A stretch of 64,000 nt of DNA from an uncultured Bacteroidales bacterium (GTDB lineage Bacteria; Bacteroidota; Bacteroidia; Bacteroidales; Muribaculaceae): assembly GCA_900544535.1 (NCBI GenBank), contig UQVH01000005.1, positions 62,001-126,000 on the forward strand, given 5' to 3'. Under the pieces are notes generated by a model, which ran no database searches, was not told the DNA's origin, and saw nothing but the letters and a program-made list of their open reading frames with translations. Made by a program: the position numbers and the translations under genes. Of this stretch, positions 43,704-52,717 are shown in pieces. The stretch's first letter is position 1. Every line of letters begins with the position of its first letter.

Positions 43704-44420
43704 TTACTTCTCAGCCGCTGACGGATCTGTGCGCTTTCCCAATACGGAAATCAGAATGTAGAGCACAATCGTCCAGGCGAAACCCGAAACGCCGTCCGTG
43801 ATCACGAAAAGGGCCGTCGCCGCAATGATCACATAACGTCTAACATTCTCGCGCAGTGAAAGGTTGGCGAATTTGAGCGAAAACATTCTGATCTCGCTCA
43901 CCATCAGCAGCGATATTACGACGATCAGCACCGCCATCGCCACGTCGCCCGGATAACCGTGGTCCGAGATCCACGCCAGTGTACCCACCCAGAAAATGGC
44001 GTTCGCCGGAATCGGCAGACCGATAAAAGAGGTCGTCTGCCTCGTGTCGACATTGAACTTGCCCAGTCGCAGGGCGCCCATGACGGCTATCAGCAGCGCC
44101 AGCGCGCTTACCCAGAGCGGACTGCCGGCCTCAAGCATCGTGTTCATCACCAAAAAAGCCGGAGCAAGCCCGAAGCTGACCAGATCGCTCAGCGAATCCA
44201 GCTCCTTGCCGATCGGAGAATAGGCGTGGAGCAGGCGCGCCGACATGCCGTCCCAGAAATCGAAAGCGGCAGCGGCCCCTATGAACACGAAAGCCCACTG
44301 CAAAGCGCTGAGCCCGGCCGTCGGCATGTCGAGATTAAAAGCCAGAAACACCGCCGCACATCCTGAAAGGAGGTTGAGGCAGGTGATTGTATTCGGAATA
44401 TAAGTGCGTATTGATTTCAA
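43704..44420 (-). CDS. pssA: CDP-diacylglycerol-serine O-phosphatidyltransferase
   Basis: A 238-residue membrane enzyme that makes phosphatidylserine. The CDP-alcohol phosphotransferase motif is complete: FDFWDGMSARLL, then GKELDSLSDLVSF, giving D-x2-DG-x2-AR-x8-G-x3-D-x3-D. About seven hydrophobic helices follow. It lies 30 bp after psd, so the two successive steps to phosphatidylethanolamine are co-transcribed. Confidence 0.95.
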   Translation of the reverse strand: MKSIRTYIPNTITCLNLLSGCAAVFLAFNLDMPTAGLSALQWAFVFIGAAAAFDFWDGMSARLLHAYSPIGKELDSLSDLVSFGLAPAFLVMNTMLEAGSPLWVSALALLIAVMGALRLGKFNVDTRQTTSFIGLPIPANAIFWVGTLAWISDHGYPGDVAMAVLIVVISLLMVSEIRMFSLKFANLSLRENVRRYVIIAATALFVITDGVSGFAWTIVLYILISVLGKRTDPSAAEK

Positions 44421-44450
44421 TTGATGATCTGTGTTTTGTATGAGATAAGC

Positions 44451-45134
44451 TTACTCGTCATCGTGATGCTCGCGCAGGCGCGCCACCACCGAGACTCCGC
44501 CCGTGGTCTTGTCGCCGATCTTGACGAACACCTCGGCATCGAGCGGCAGATAGATGTCGACACGCGAGCCGAACTTGATGAAGCCCATGTGATCCTTGAT
44601 GTCGGCGATGTCACCCGGCTCGGCATATGTCACGATCCGTCGGGCCACCGCTCCGGCAATCTGACGCATCAGCACCTCCTGCCCGTTGGTCGCGCGGATC
44701 AGCACCGTCGAGCGTTCGTTCTCTATACTCGCTTTCGGCAGATAGGCGCTCAAGAAACGTCCGTTGTGATGGCGCACCATCAGCACTTCACCGTCCACCG
44801 GAAACCAGTTGGCGTGGACGTTGAACACCGACATGAACACCGACAGCATCCTGACGCGGCGACGCAGAACCTCCGGCTCAAAAACCTCCTCAAGCGCCAC
44901 GACCGTGCCGTCGACCGAGCTGACCACCACATTGTGGCGGTCGCCGTGAAACGCTCTCTTCGGCGAGCGGAAAAAATTCACGATCAGCAGATAGAGTATC
45001 ACAGAGATCACCGTGAAAGTCGTAGGAATCGCGGCGGGACGAATGAACATCCATGCCGACAGATTGATCACAATCATTATCAGCATGACGACGATGAGTA
45101 TATTGATTCCTTCGCTGTGGATCTTGACTTTCAT
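44451..45134 (-). CDS. psd: phosphatidylserine decarboxylase proenzyme
   Basis: A 227-residue, short-type proenzyme. Self-cleavage at the Gly-Ser of FGSRVDIYLP yields the pyruvoyl group. NVHANWFPVDGEV and the MGFIKFGS context are typical. An N-terminal membrane hairpin (ILIVVMLIMIVINLSAW, then FTVISVILYLLIV) anchors it. It is the first gene of a psd-pssA-DUF4834 operon with a clear promoter upstream. Confidence 0.95.
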   Translation of the reverse strand: MKVKIHSEGINILIVVMLIMIVINLSAWMFIRPAAIPTTFTVISVILYLLIVNFFRSPKRAFHGDRHNVVVSSVDGTVVALEEVFEPEVLRRRVRMLSVFMSVFNVHANWFPVDGEVLMVRHHNGRFLSAYLPKASIENERSTVLIRATNGQEVLMRQIAGAVARRIVTYAEPGDIADIKDHMGFIKFGSRVDIYLPLDAEVFVKIGDKTTGGVSVVARLREHHDDE

Positions 45135-45193
45135 TCGTTAGTTTCAGGGATAGTATCGGAGAGGGCTGCCGCCCCTTGCGTTCTCTTAATTTG

Positions 45194-45224
45194 CAAAGTT
45201 ATGCAAACTTTTCCATTTATCAAA
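45194..45224 (-). promoter_or_regulatory. consensus promoter of psd-pssA
   Basis: TTTG (45221-45224) and TAACTTTG (45194-45201) on the minus strand are 19 bp apart. It lies 60 bp before the psd start. Confidence 0.75.
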
Positions 45225-45389
45225 ACCGACTGTTAAAAAATTCGGGCCGCAACCTCCCCGCCGAAAAAATTTCGCCCGCTCCGCATTATCGCAGTAAATG
45301 CGGGGGCGGGCGATATTATCTTTGCACTGTCAGTCCGCTGCATCACTCAGGAGCCGAAAACCCGACCGACGACCGACACTCAACACGGC

Positions 45390-46604
45390 TCAGGCGTAGA
45401 AGCAGCTGCGGATCGTACGGGTGATGGCCGCGAGATTGCCCAAGGTTATCAGCAGCATCAGCCCGAAGCCTGTGCCGACAGTCAGCCACGCCGACACCGG
45501 CTCGCTTCCGAGCGCCCTGAGCGGCTCGCGCCACCAGGCCGAAGCGGCCCACATAACCGCCAATGCGGCAACAAGCACCGCGGCATTGACGCAGATGACT
45601 ATCAGATGGTAGTGACGCGACACCTGCGCGGGCGAGTAGCCCAACTGCATCAGGTCGTGGATCTTCACGCGGTTTTTCTGCAACAGCAGATAGATGCTGA
45701 GCATCAGTATGAAGAACGCAAGGATACTGATGATCAGCCCCACGCCGATCACCACCGTGGTCACGATCGACAGGAAGAAAGCAGCCTTGCCGTTGTCGGC
45801 ACGGTCGCCTGCCGTCTCGTAGCCGTGCTCTTCGAGATAGCTCTCGACCTGCGGATCACCCGGCTTGTCGAGCATCACGATCAGACGCGACGGCGCCTCG
45901 GCCGGAGTCTCGGAGAACTCCCCGTTGGCCCACTGCATGAACTCTTCCGGGACAGCGATGGTGTTGAGGCGCGACGAGAAGCCGACGATGCGCGCGTCGA
46001 CCCACTCCTGACGCCCGTTTCCGCTGAGCGACAGCTTCAGGGGCACCATCCCTATGACCTCTTCCGAGACCTGAGGCATGCCCCGCGAAGTGGCGAAACC
46101 GAAGTTGTAGAGCGACAGATAGTCTTTCGACAGTATCACGGGGACATACGACGAACGTCCCGGCTCATATGACCACCCTTTGGGCGTCACGTCGAAAAAC
46201 TCGTCGGGGATCGACTCCAAGAAGAGCGCCGATCCCATCGAACTGCCGCCGAAATCGATCTTGGCATAAACATTGAAAGCCGCCGAGCTGAACTTGCCCA
46301 CCTTGCTGGCCCAGGGGCGCGAGGCTATGTCGGCAATCTCCTCATCGCTGAACCGCGTGGCGCTCCCGCCGTCACCCGACGCCGGGCCGAACAGTCCGCT
46401 GACACCCTCGACACGCTTCGAAAGTATCAGATAGTCGTTGGAGATGAACGAATCGTCGTCGTCCCACACCGAACTGACATCGCGGTAAAACTGCATGGCG
46501 GTCAGCACGATCGCCAGCCCTACGAGATTGGCCACGGCATATCCTGCGATCTGCCCGGCGCTTATATTGTGGCGCAAAAGGCGCCAGACTGTGTTTTTTG
46601 ACAT
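45390..46604 (-). CDS. ABC transporter permease (FtsX-type)
   Basis: A 404-residue permease. It has an N-terminal helix (AGYAVANLVGLAIVLTAM), a large periplasmic domain and three C-terminal helices (VTTVVIGVGLIISILAFFILML, CVNAAVLVAALAVMWAAS, GTGFGLMLLITLGNLAAI), a layout shared by FtsX, LolCE and MacB proteins. It is the third gene of a unit with a DUF4836 lipoprotein and an ATPase. Substrate unknown; MacB-like systems pass motion to periplasmic partners, and the lipoprotein may be that partner (inference). Confidence 0.85.
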   Translation of the reverse strand: MSKNTVWRLLRHNISAGQIAGYAVANLVGLAIVLTAMQFYRDVSSVWDDDDSFISNDYLILSKRVEGVSGLFGPASGDGGSATRFSDEEIADIASRPWASKVGKFSSAAFNVYAKIDFGGSSMGSALFLESIPDEFFDVTPKGWSYEPGRSSYVPVILSKDYLSLYNFGFATSRGMPQVSEEVIGMVPLKLSLSGNGRQEWVDARIVGFSSRLNTIAVPEEFMQWANGEFSETPAEAPSRLIVMLDKPGDPQVESYLEEHGYETAGDRADNGKAAFFLSIVTTVVIGVGLIISILAFFILMLSIYLLLQKNRVKIHDLMQLGYSPAQVSRHYHLIVICVNAAVLVAALAVMWAASAWWREPLRALGSEPVSAWLTVGTGFGLMLLITLGNLAAITRTIRSCFYA

Positions 46605-46631
46605 TTTTTCTGTTGGTTATGAGTCGTCCAA

Positions 46632-46667
46632 TTGGACTAATTGGTCTAATCTGACTAATTGGACTAA
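46632..46667. repeat. four tandem 9-bp units between ATPase and permease
   Basis: The units TTGGACTAA, TTGGTCTAA, TCTGACTAA and TTGGACTAA follow one another, with a weaker copy before them. They lie in the 73-bp gap between the two ABC genes. Because of the ACTAATT spacing they could come from slippage; no regulatory role is evident. Confidence 0.7.
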
Positions 46668-46677
46668 TTCTTCCTCC

Positions 46678-47343
46678 TCAGAGCCTGATCAGCTCGAATT
46701 CCTCCAGCCTGATTTTGTTGCCGACCGAGGTGGCTATCACGGCCGCGCCCTGGCGCCCGGCCTCCTCGGCTATCAGAGAGGCCACCGCAAGATTGTTGCG
46801 CGCGTCAAGATGGCTCACCGGCTCGTCGATCAGCAGGAAGTCGAACGGCTGGCAGAGAGCGCGCACAATCGCCACCCTCTGCTGCTGCCCCACCGACAGG
46901 CGCCCTGCCGGCTCGTCAATTTTTCCTTCAATCTCCAGGCGGCCGAGAAGAGCGCGGATCTCGGCCTCGCTGCGGAAATCGGTCAGACGGTTCTTGATCA
47001 TCACATTCTCCATCACCGTCAGCTCAGGAAACAGCCGCATCTCCTGCGGGAGATAAGCCAGCGACCGGCGGCGCAGCTCACACCAGCGCTCTATACCGAA
47101 ACCCGCGGCATCGCGGCCGTCAAACAGTATCCGGCCGTCGTAGTCGCGGCGGCTACCGTAGATGAAGGCGCAGAGCGACGACTTGCCCGTGCCGCTCTCC
47201 GCCTCTATGATATAGTTGTTGCCGCGGCGGAAAGTCACCGTCTCCCTGAGCCAAAGCTCCGAATCCTTGACCGGGGCCCCTTTCTCGCTGCCGCGGAATA
47301 CCCTCGGCAGCACACTTTTCAGCTCGATCAGCTCCGTCATCAT
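46678..47343 (-). CDS. ABC transporter ATPase
   Basis: A 221-residue ATPase. Walker A is ESGTGKSSL, the signature is LSVGQQQRVAIVRAL and Walker B is FLLIDEPVSHLD. The Walker A glycine pattern is unusual (AESGTGKS in place of GxSGxGKS), but the catalytic Lys is present. Its start overlaps the DUF4836 stop by 4 bp (ATGA). It powers the downstream permease. Confidence 0.93.
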   Translation of the reverse strand: MMTELIELKSVLPRVFRGSEKGAPVKDSELWLRETVTFRRGNNYIIEAESGTGKSSLCAFIYGSRRDYDGRILFDGRDAAGFGIERWCELRRRSLAYLPQEMRLFPELTVMENVMIKNRLTDFRSEAEIRALLGRLEIEGKIDEPAGRLSVGQQQRVAIVRALCQPFDFLLIDEPVSHLDARNNLAVASLIAEEAGRQGAAVIATSVGNKIRLEEFELIRL

Positions 47344-48758
47344 AGCAGCGCTGTGAGTATGGCCCGGAGAATCGGTTCCTGAGTACCCGTGAGGACGAGT
47401 TCAGCCGTGGTGTTTCCCCCGCCGGTCTGTCCGGTCAGCTTAAGGCCGAACGCCGGGGCCGACGGATTCAGGCTGCGCAGCGACGGCAGTTCGAGCGACA
47501 GCGCGCCGTCCTTGCCGGTGAAAAGCGGAGCCAGTGAGTTCTGACGCGAGGCGTCGAAAGGCATGTTGCTCACGGCAAAATAGCCGTCGACATTGCCGAG
47601 ATAGAGATTCATACCGTACTGTGGCACTATCATGAGACCGTCGTCCGTCATCCGCGGGCTGACACCCGCCATGAACATCGACGAGCGCGCCATGTTCATG
47701 ATCTCGTTGATCTTCTGCTGCGGCAGGTGTGCCATCAGCACGAACTGCCAGTTGCCCGGATCGACGTCACTGTAAGCCTGATCGTTGGCCGGACCTGCGG
47801 CAAACATCACCGTGCCGTTGATCGACTGGAGATACGGCGTGACCGCCGCCATCATGCCGCGGGCCTGGAAACCGCCGAAAGTCCCGACAGCCTGGGTCAG
47901 TACGCTCCAGTCGAAATCGGGAGTCAGACCTATGGCAAATGCCATGTTGAACGAGCCGGGTATGTAGCCTAACACTGCGGGATTGATCGGCTGCATCCCG
48001 CCGGGAACCACCGTCGTGCCGTTGCCCTGCATCACTGTGCTCGCCGCCGTCAGCTTGTTGTCCTTGACATCGCAGCTCAGGGTTGCCCATAGGCTCTCAA
48101 GTTCGGGCGACTCCCCTTTGGCCTTCTTTTCGCCGCTCTTTGCCGGAGCGCTGCGGCGCAGGGCCATATTGAGCAGACCGTCACCTTCGAGCACTCCGCA
48201 GACACCGATCAGAGCCGTTATCGGCGATTTGGAAGCCTTTTTCTGTAGTTTTTTCACCGACTCCACGGCATCTTTCGCATCGGTCAGCCAGAAACGTCCG
48301 TCGCCGGTGAGGGCAGTGAAACCGTCCCATTCACCCTGCTTGAAACCGCCCTTGGCCTCTGACCACTCGATTTCATCGGCTGTGGCTTCCGTAAACTTGG
48401 CCTCGTCGCTGACAAGAGCGCTCACATAGATCACTCCGTCAGCATCTTTGGCCCAGACCATGCGGTCGAGATCGCAGGTCCCGGAGCGGTCTATGGCCCC
48501 GGTCAGAGCGATCAGATCGGCGAAACGGCCGTGGACCGTGACACCACCCTTGACACCGTCGGCGCCGAACTCAAAGCCGGCCTGGGTAAGCACACTTTTC
48601 AGGCGCACCATCCCGACATTGTCGACATCAGCCGGAACTACATCCAACAGCGCCTCGTCCTTCGAACACGAAGCCGTCACCGCTCCAAGCATCAAAACCG
48701 CCATCAAAGGCAAAAGAAACGACCGCATCCCGGCCGCCCTGAAAAACATTCTGTTCAT
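47340..48758 (-). CDS. DUF4836 family lipoprotein
   Basis: A 472-residue protein with a lipoprotein signal (LLPLMAVLMLGAVTASC, Cys31). The mature start SKDEALLDVVPADVDNVGMV is characteristic of DUF4836. The rest is a repeated mixed alpha/beta domain without catalytic motifs. It is the first gene of the ABC unit and its stop overlaps the ATPase start, so it likely works with the transporter. The role of the family is unknown. Shorter starts exist at the internal Met codons, but the first gives the best signal. Confidence 0.8.
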   Translation of the reverse strand: MNRMFFRAAGMRSFLLPLMAVLMLGAVTASCSKDEALLDVVPADVDNVGMVRLKSVLTQAGFEFGADGVKGGVTVHGRFADLIALTGAIDRSGTCDLDRMVWAKDADGVIYVSALVSDEAKFTEATADEIEWSEAKGGFKQGEWDGFTALTGDGRFWLTDAKDAVESVKKLQKKASKSPITALIGVCGVLEGDGLLNMALRRSAPAKSGEKKAKGESPELESLWATLSCDVKDNKLTAASTVMQGNGTTVVPGGMQPINPAVLGYIPGSFNMAFAIGLTPDFDWSVLTQAVGTFGGFQARGMMAAVTPYLQSINGTVMFAAGPANDQAYSDVDPGNWQFVLMAHLPQQKINEIMNMARSSMFMAGVSPRMTDDGLMIVPQYGMNLYLGNVDGYFAVSNMPFDASRQNSLAPLFTGKDGALSLELPSLRSLNPSAPAFGLKLTGQTGGGNTTAELVLTGTQEPILRAILTALL

Positions 48759-48816
48759 ATCTTTTTATATTTTGTTTTCTCGATTATACTCTTCCTCATA
48801 TTCAACAATGATCCGT

Positions 48817-49122
48817 TCAGCCATAGATCGTTTGTTTTGTACGGTTTACATTGGCAATGAAATATCGGTTTCTCAGCCCTTTTTCCTCAATCAGATCCAC
48901 CTTGCGGCCAAACAAACGTTCAAGCGCGTCGCGGAAACCGAAATAATTGCTGACATAGTCAAACTTCTCATGATCAACCGTCTCAAAGTCAACAAGCAGG
49001 TCGACATCGCTCTGTTCATTGAATCTATCAGTCAGAATAGAGCCGAAAACAGAGAGAGACTTGACCTTATGCAGTTTGCAGAGGTCAAATATGCGCTGTA
49101 AGTTAAGTTCAATCAGTTTCAT
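48817..49122 (-). CDS. orphan MNT-type nucleotidyltransferase
   Basis: A 101-residue minimal nucleotidyltransferase starting MKLIELNLQRIF. The catalytic motif is FGSILTDRFNEQSDVDLLVDF, with the Gly-Ser and two Asp residues intact. Such proteins are usually the antitoxin or modifying partner of a HEPN protein encoded next door. Here no HEPN gene follows: downstream is only a 19-codon frame (ATG overlapping the stop, ending in the gap) and then the DUF4836 gene. It may be a remnant of a HEPN-MNT pair, or act alone. Confidence 0.85.
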   Translation of the reverse strand: MKLIELNLQRIFDLCKLHKVKSLSVFGSILTDRFNEQSDVDLLVDFETVDHEKFDYVSNYFGFRDALERLFGRKVDLIEEKGLRNRYFIANVNRTKQTIYG

Positions 49123-49140
49123 ACGAAATTTTTCTAAGTG

Positions 49141-49148
49141 CAAAGATA
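49141..49148 (-). promoter_or_regulatory. candidate -7 box of the MNT gene
   Basis: TATCTTTG on the minus strand fits TAnnTTTG and lies 19 bp before the start at 49122. No -33 box was seen at the proper distance. Confidence 0.4.
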
Positions 49149-49262
49149 ACGATTACCCTTGATATTGTAACACACAATTCTTAAAATTCGTTGAGATTGA
49201 GCGACAAAGAGATACGGCAGAAGAAAAAGCTATGAGACGTGACACGAAACGGGCTGCCCGGT

Positions 49263-50693
49263 TCACAGCATTTTTTTAAGTCCCATGACACACACCACGG
49301 CTGTCACGCCTCCCGGAATGAAAGCCCACATATATCCCGCGGTCATGGCCACGGCGACACAGAGGCATACTGCCGCCGTTTCGGCTACGACCATCAGCAG
49401 CAGTCTGCGCGGCAGGCGCTGGCGGTAGCGGCGGTAATAGACCACGGCGACTATCGCCACATAAAGCAGATACCAGACTGAATAGCTGACACCGAGCCCC
49501 CCGACACCCCACAGCCGGAATGCCCCGATATTCAGCCCCAGAGCCACAACCGTGCTCAGCGACTCGGTCAGCAGAAAAGTCGGGCCGTCGCCTTTGGCCA
49601 GTATCACATAGGAGATACAGTATGACACCCCGCGCAGCAGCACACCGATCATAGCCACAGTCACGAAAGGCACCGCGACATCGAATTCCGACGAATAGAG
49701 CAGGCGGACGGCCACCTGCGACAACGGCACGAACAGAGCCACGAAGCCAGTAAGCACTACGGTCAGTATCCTCATCTCCTGCGCCACGAAAATCCTCGTG
49801 CGCAGTTCCGATTTCACCACCGACGCCAGACGCGGATAGTATTCCATGGCTATGGCGCTCATCACCAGTGCGGGATAGCGGTTGACCATCGTGAATCCGG
49901 CCTGATAGAAACCCACCTCGTTTTCCCCGCCGTTCATATTGAGCCAGGCAATGAAAATGTAGCTCATCACCTGCGCGACCACGTCGGCCGCCGTCATGTA
50001 GACACCGAGCAATATGAAGCGCTTTCCCGCCTGCCAGGTCTCTCCGAAACTGATACGCACCCGCGCGTCGGGCAGTTTGGCCCGGTTAAGCATCACTGCC
50101 ACGCATGTCACCAGCGTATAGACGATGATCGAAGGGACCACACTTTCAAGTCCCCAGAAATAATACATCGGAACCGTCACGGCAACGCCGCCCACCATAC
50201 CCCACAGCGAAGCCCGCGCCAGGGAGCGCAGTTTCTCCATGCCCTGCAACACGGCTTCCTCGGCCGCCGCCAGTGCCAGAAGGAAGACAGCCACACCCAA
50301 AGCCATATAGTACAGCGTACGGTCATACGATCCGAATGTCGATTTGCTCAGAAACGGCGCGGCGGCAACCATCACCGCTCCCCCAAAAATGCCGAGCAGC
50401 AACCCCCAGCGGCGCACAACCGACACGATACGTCCCAGTGAAGACTCTCCGCGGTGACAGGCAACGTCGCGCACCGAGCTTGACCGAAAGCCCAGCTGCG
50501 AAAACGACCTGACCATATCGACGGCTCCGTTGAAAATGCCGAAAAGCGCCACTCCGGCCGGTCCCAGCCACAGCGCCGCTAACTTGACCCTGACGACAGA
50601 ACAGAGAATCCCCACACCCTGCACCCCTCCGAAGAGGCCCAGGGCCTTGAGTATCCTCGCACTCAGTCCGCTGAGAGGTTGACGGCGACGCAT
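49263..50693 (-). CDS. Wzx-type polysaccharide flippase
   Basis: A 476-residue membrane protein with about 14 helices. VQGVGILCSVVRVKLAALWLGP and ALFGIFNGAVDMVRSFSQLGF are the standard first helices of the MATE/Wzx polysaccharide family, which flips lipid-linked repeat units across the inner membrane. It is the last gene of an operon that also encodes a GNAT-like protein and a pseudokinase. The main exopolysaccharide locus in this window has no flippase of its own, so this could serve it (inference). Confidence 0.9.
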   Translation of the reverse strand: MRRRQPLSGLSARILKALGLFGGVQGVGILCSVVRVKLAALWLGPAGVALFGIFNGAVDMVRSFSQLGFRSSSVRDVACHRGESSLGRIVSVVRRWGLLLGIFGGAVMVAAAPFLSKSTFGSYDRTLYYMALGVAVFLLALAAAEEAVLQGMEKLRSLARASLWGMVGGVAVTVPMYYFWGLESVVPSIIVYTLVTCVAVMLNRAKLPDARVRISFGETWQAGKRFILLGVYMTAADVVAQVMSYIFIAWLNMNGGENEVGFYQAGFTMVNRYPALVMSAIAMEYYPRLASVVKSELRTRIFVAQEMRILTVVLTGFVALFVPLSQVAVRLLYSSEFDVAVPFVTVAMIGVLLRGVSYCISYVILAKGDGPTFLLTESLSTVVALGLNIGAFRLWGVGGLGVSYSVWYLLYVAIVAVVYYRRYRQRLPRRLLLMVVAETAAVCLCVAVAMTAGYMWAFIPGGVTAVVCVMGLKKML

Positions 50694-50706
50694 TCGGGAG
50701 ATCCTT

Positions 50707-51837
50707 TCAGAGCTGCTTGCGGAAAGCGCGGCGGCGGCGGTGCTGACGGCGTTCGAAGTATTCCCACTGCGACTGCACCTGCGAGTTGCTTTCCAGTTCG
50801 AGATTGGTTTCGGCGAACTTCACGCCGTTTTTGATGTAGAGATTAAGCAGATCATAGAAAAAGAGCGCGTTGACCCCCTTCGACTGATATTCGGGAGCGA
50901 CGGCAATGAGCAGCAGGTCGATCACGTCGTTGTGGCCGCGCATGGCTTTGAGAATCCTCAGCCATCCGAGCGGGAAGAGCCGTCCGCGCGATTTGCGCAG
51001 GGCCTGTGCGAGCGACGGAAGAGTGATGCCGACGCCGACGAGCTTGCCCTTGCTGTCGACAACGACGCTGACATACTCCAGACGCAGGATGCTCAGATAC
51101 ATGTCGATGTAGTAGTCGATCTGACGCTCCGACAGCGAGCAGTAGCCGTAGAGGTTGGCGTAGGTCTCGTTGATCAGATGGAAGAGTTCGCGGCCGTAGT
51201 CCTGCTTGATCTTCTTGCCAGACGTGTATTTAAGGATGCGCAGATCATACTTTTTGAGCACGATCTCCGAGATGCGCACCATCTTTTCAGGCACTTTGTC
51301 GGGGATGGTGATGCGATATTCCACCCAGTCGGTGTCTTTAGTGTAGCCGAGACGCTCGACGTGGCGGGGATAGTAATCATAGTTGTAGATGGTGGCCATA
51401 GTGCCCATCTCGTCGAAGCCCTCGACCAGCATTCCCTCGCGGTCCATGTCCGTGAAGCCCATCGGGCCTATCATCTCCGTCATTCCGCGCTCGCGGGCCC
51501 ATTGCTCGGCGGCGCCGAAAAGCGCGTCGGTCACCTCGGCGTCGTCAGTGAAGTCGACAAAGCCGAAACGGGCCTCCTTGCGGCCTGTCTTCTCGTTGAG
51601 ACGGTCGTTGATGATTGCGGTGATCCTGCCCACGGGCTTTCCGTCGCGGTAAGCCATGAACGACTGCGCCCGGCAGTATTCATAGGCCGGATTTTTGGAG
51701 GGTGAAAGCGTATGGATTTCGTCGAAAATAAGATTTGGCACAAAATAGTCGTTTCCGTCATAGAGATCTATACCGAAGTCGACATATTTGCGCAGTTCCT
51801 TCTTTACGGGTTCTATTGCCTTTACGGTTACTGACAT
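50707..51837 (-). CDS. GNAT-like protein of unknown substrate
   Basis: A 376-residue protein with two acetyltransferase-like halves. YDGNDYFVPNLIFDE near the start and a C-terminal GNAT-like segment (IAVAPEYQSKGVNALFFYDLL, then FAETNLELESN) are typical of a large Bacteroidota family often named GNAT. The first half contains MTEMIGPMGFTDMDREGML. It is 3 bp after the pseudokinase stop and 13 bp before the flippase start. Possible substrates are glycan intermediates; nothing specific is visible. Confidence 0.75.
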   Translation of the reverse strand: MSVTVKAIEPVKKELRKYVDFGIDLYDGNDYFVPNLIFDEIHTLSPSKNPAYEYCRAQSFMAYRDGKPVGRITAIINDRLNEKTGRKEARFGFVDFTDDAEVTDALFGAAEQWARERGMTEMIGPMGFTDMDREGMLVEGFDEMGTMATIYNYDYYPRHVERLGYTKDTDWVEYRITIPDKVPEKMVRISEIVLKKYDLRILKYTSGKKIKQDYGRELFHLINETYANLYGYCSLSERQIDYYIDMYLSILRLEYVSVVVDSKGKLVGVGITLPSLAQALRKSRGRLFPLGWLRILKAMRGHNDVIDLLLIAVAPEYQSKGVNALFFYDLLNLYIKNGVKFAETNLELESNSQVQSQWEYFERRQHRRRRAFRKQL

Positions 51838-51840
51838 ATA

Positions 51841-52665
51841 TCAGGGATTGGTCAATGGTGTAGTTACGGCGGCTTCGCTCTCTGTGGCGGGCTGAGCGTG
51901 AAGCGGTTCGGGACGGTAGGGGGAGTTGAGCCACAGAAGCAGGGCTATCATGGCCACAAGGAAAGCGATGATCGCCAGATATATATTGTTTGTCTTTCTG
52001 TCGGCAAGAGCCAGACGCAGCGCGTTGACATCCTGATAACGCTTGGCGGGATCGGGATTCATGCACTTCTCGGCCACGCGGCGCAGGCGCATGTTGTTGC
52101 TGCCCGCGGCGTCGAGGGCGGCCATCAGGACCTCGCCGTAGTTCTTTATATCCTCGCTGACATCCTTGGGGGTGATGTGGGTGTTCTGGTCGAAGCCCAC
52201 ATCAATCAGCTTCAGATTGCCGATGTTCTCCGTGAAGATTATGCTCGATGTCGACAGCGGATGGTGTTCGAGATGTTTTTCCTGAATGTAGTCGAGCGCG
52301 TCGAGCAGCTGATGCTGGATCTTCGAAATGTGGTCGTCGGTCACCTTGCCTTCGCGGATGAGCTTGGCAAGCGAGTCGCCGTAGACGTCGTCGGTGATGA
52401 TGCACATCCCCAGCCCCGGCACTTCCTCGAAGTCATTGATCATGATGATGTGGGGGTGCGCCAGATTGTAGCGCACCTCAAACTCCTTCTCGATCATCTT
52501 CTCATATTTCTCCTGCCCCTTGAGTTCGGGCCGGAGGGTTTTGAGCATCAGCCATTTGCCATGCTTTTTGGCTGTGTAGACGTGGTAAAATTCCTCATCC
52601 CATTCGGGAAGATGTTCGATCTCGGTCCATTTCGGAGAGGGGGTGGAAAGAGCGGAATTGTCCAT
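51841..52665 (-). CDS. membrane-anchored pseudokinase
   Basis: A 274-residue protein with an Hanks-type kinase fold up to about residue 215 and one membrane helix near 228-248 (LAIIAFLVAMIALLLWL). The beta-3 lysine is kept (MLKTLRP, Lys42), but the catalytic loop reads HHPLSTSS in place of HRDLKPxN: Asp becomes Pro136, Lys becomes Ser138 and Asn becomes Ser141. DFG is DVG (Asp155). It therefore probably cannot phosphorylate and may act as a ligand- or phospho-binding regulator on the cytoplasmic face. The tail beyond the helix is periplasmic and Pro/Thr-rich. Confidence 0.8.
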   Translation of the reverse strand: MDNSALSTPSPKWTEIEHLPEWDEEFYHVYTAKKHGKWLMLKTLRPELKGQEKYEKMIEKEFEVRYNLAHPHIIMINDFEEVPGLGMCIITDDVYGDSLAKLIREGKVTDDHISKIQHQLLDALDYIQEKHLEHHPLSTSSIIFTENIGNLKLIDVGFDQNTHITPKDVSEDIKNYGEVLMAALDAAGSNNMRLRRVAEKCMNPDPAKRYQDVNALRLALADRKTNNIYLAIIAFLVAMIALLLWLNSPYRPEPLHAQPATESEAAVTTPLTNP

Positions 52666-52717
52666 GACGGTTAAAGAGGCTGTTTGAAAGAAAAACGTAT
52701 TTGTTCAAAATGCAAAT

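Noticed and set aside
45295..45424. Possible plus-strand promoter (TATCTTTG at 45317-45324) with an 82-codon frame
   Set aside because: No -33 box is at the right distance, and the frame overlaps the permease gene antisense with no recognisable protein.
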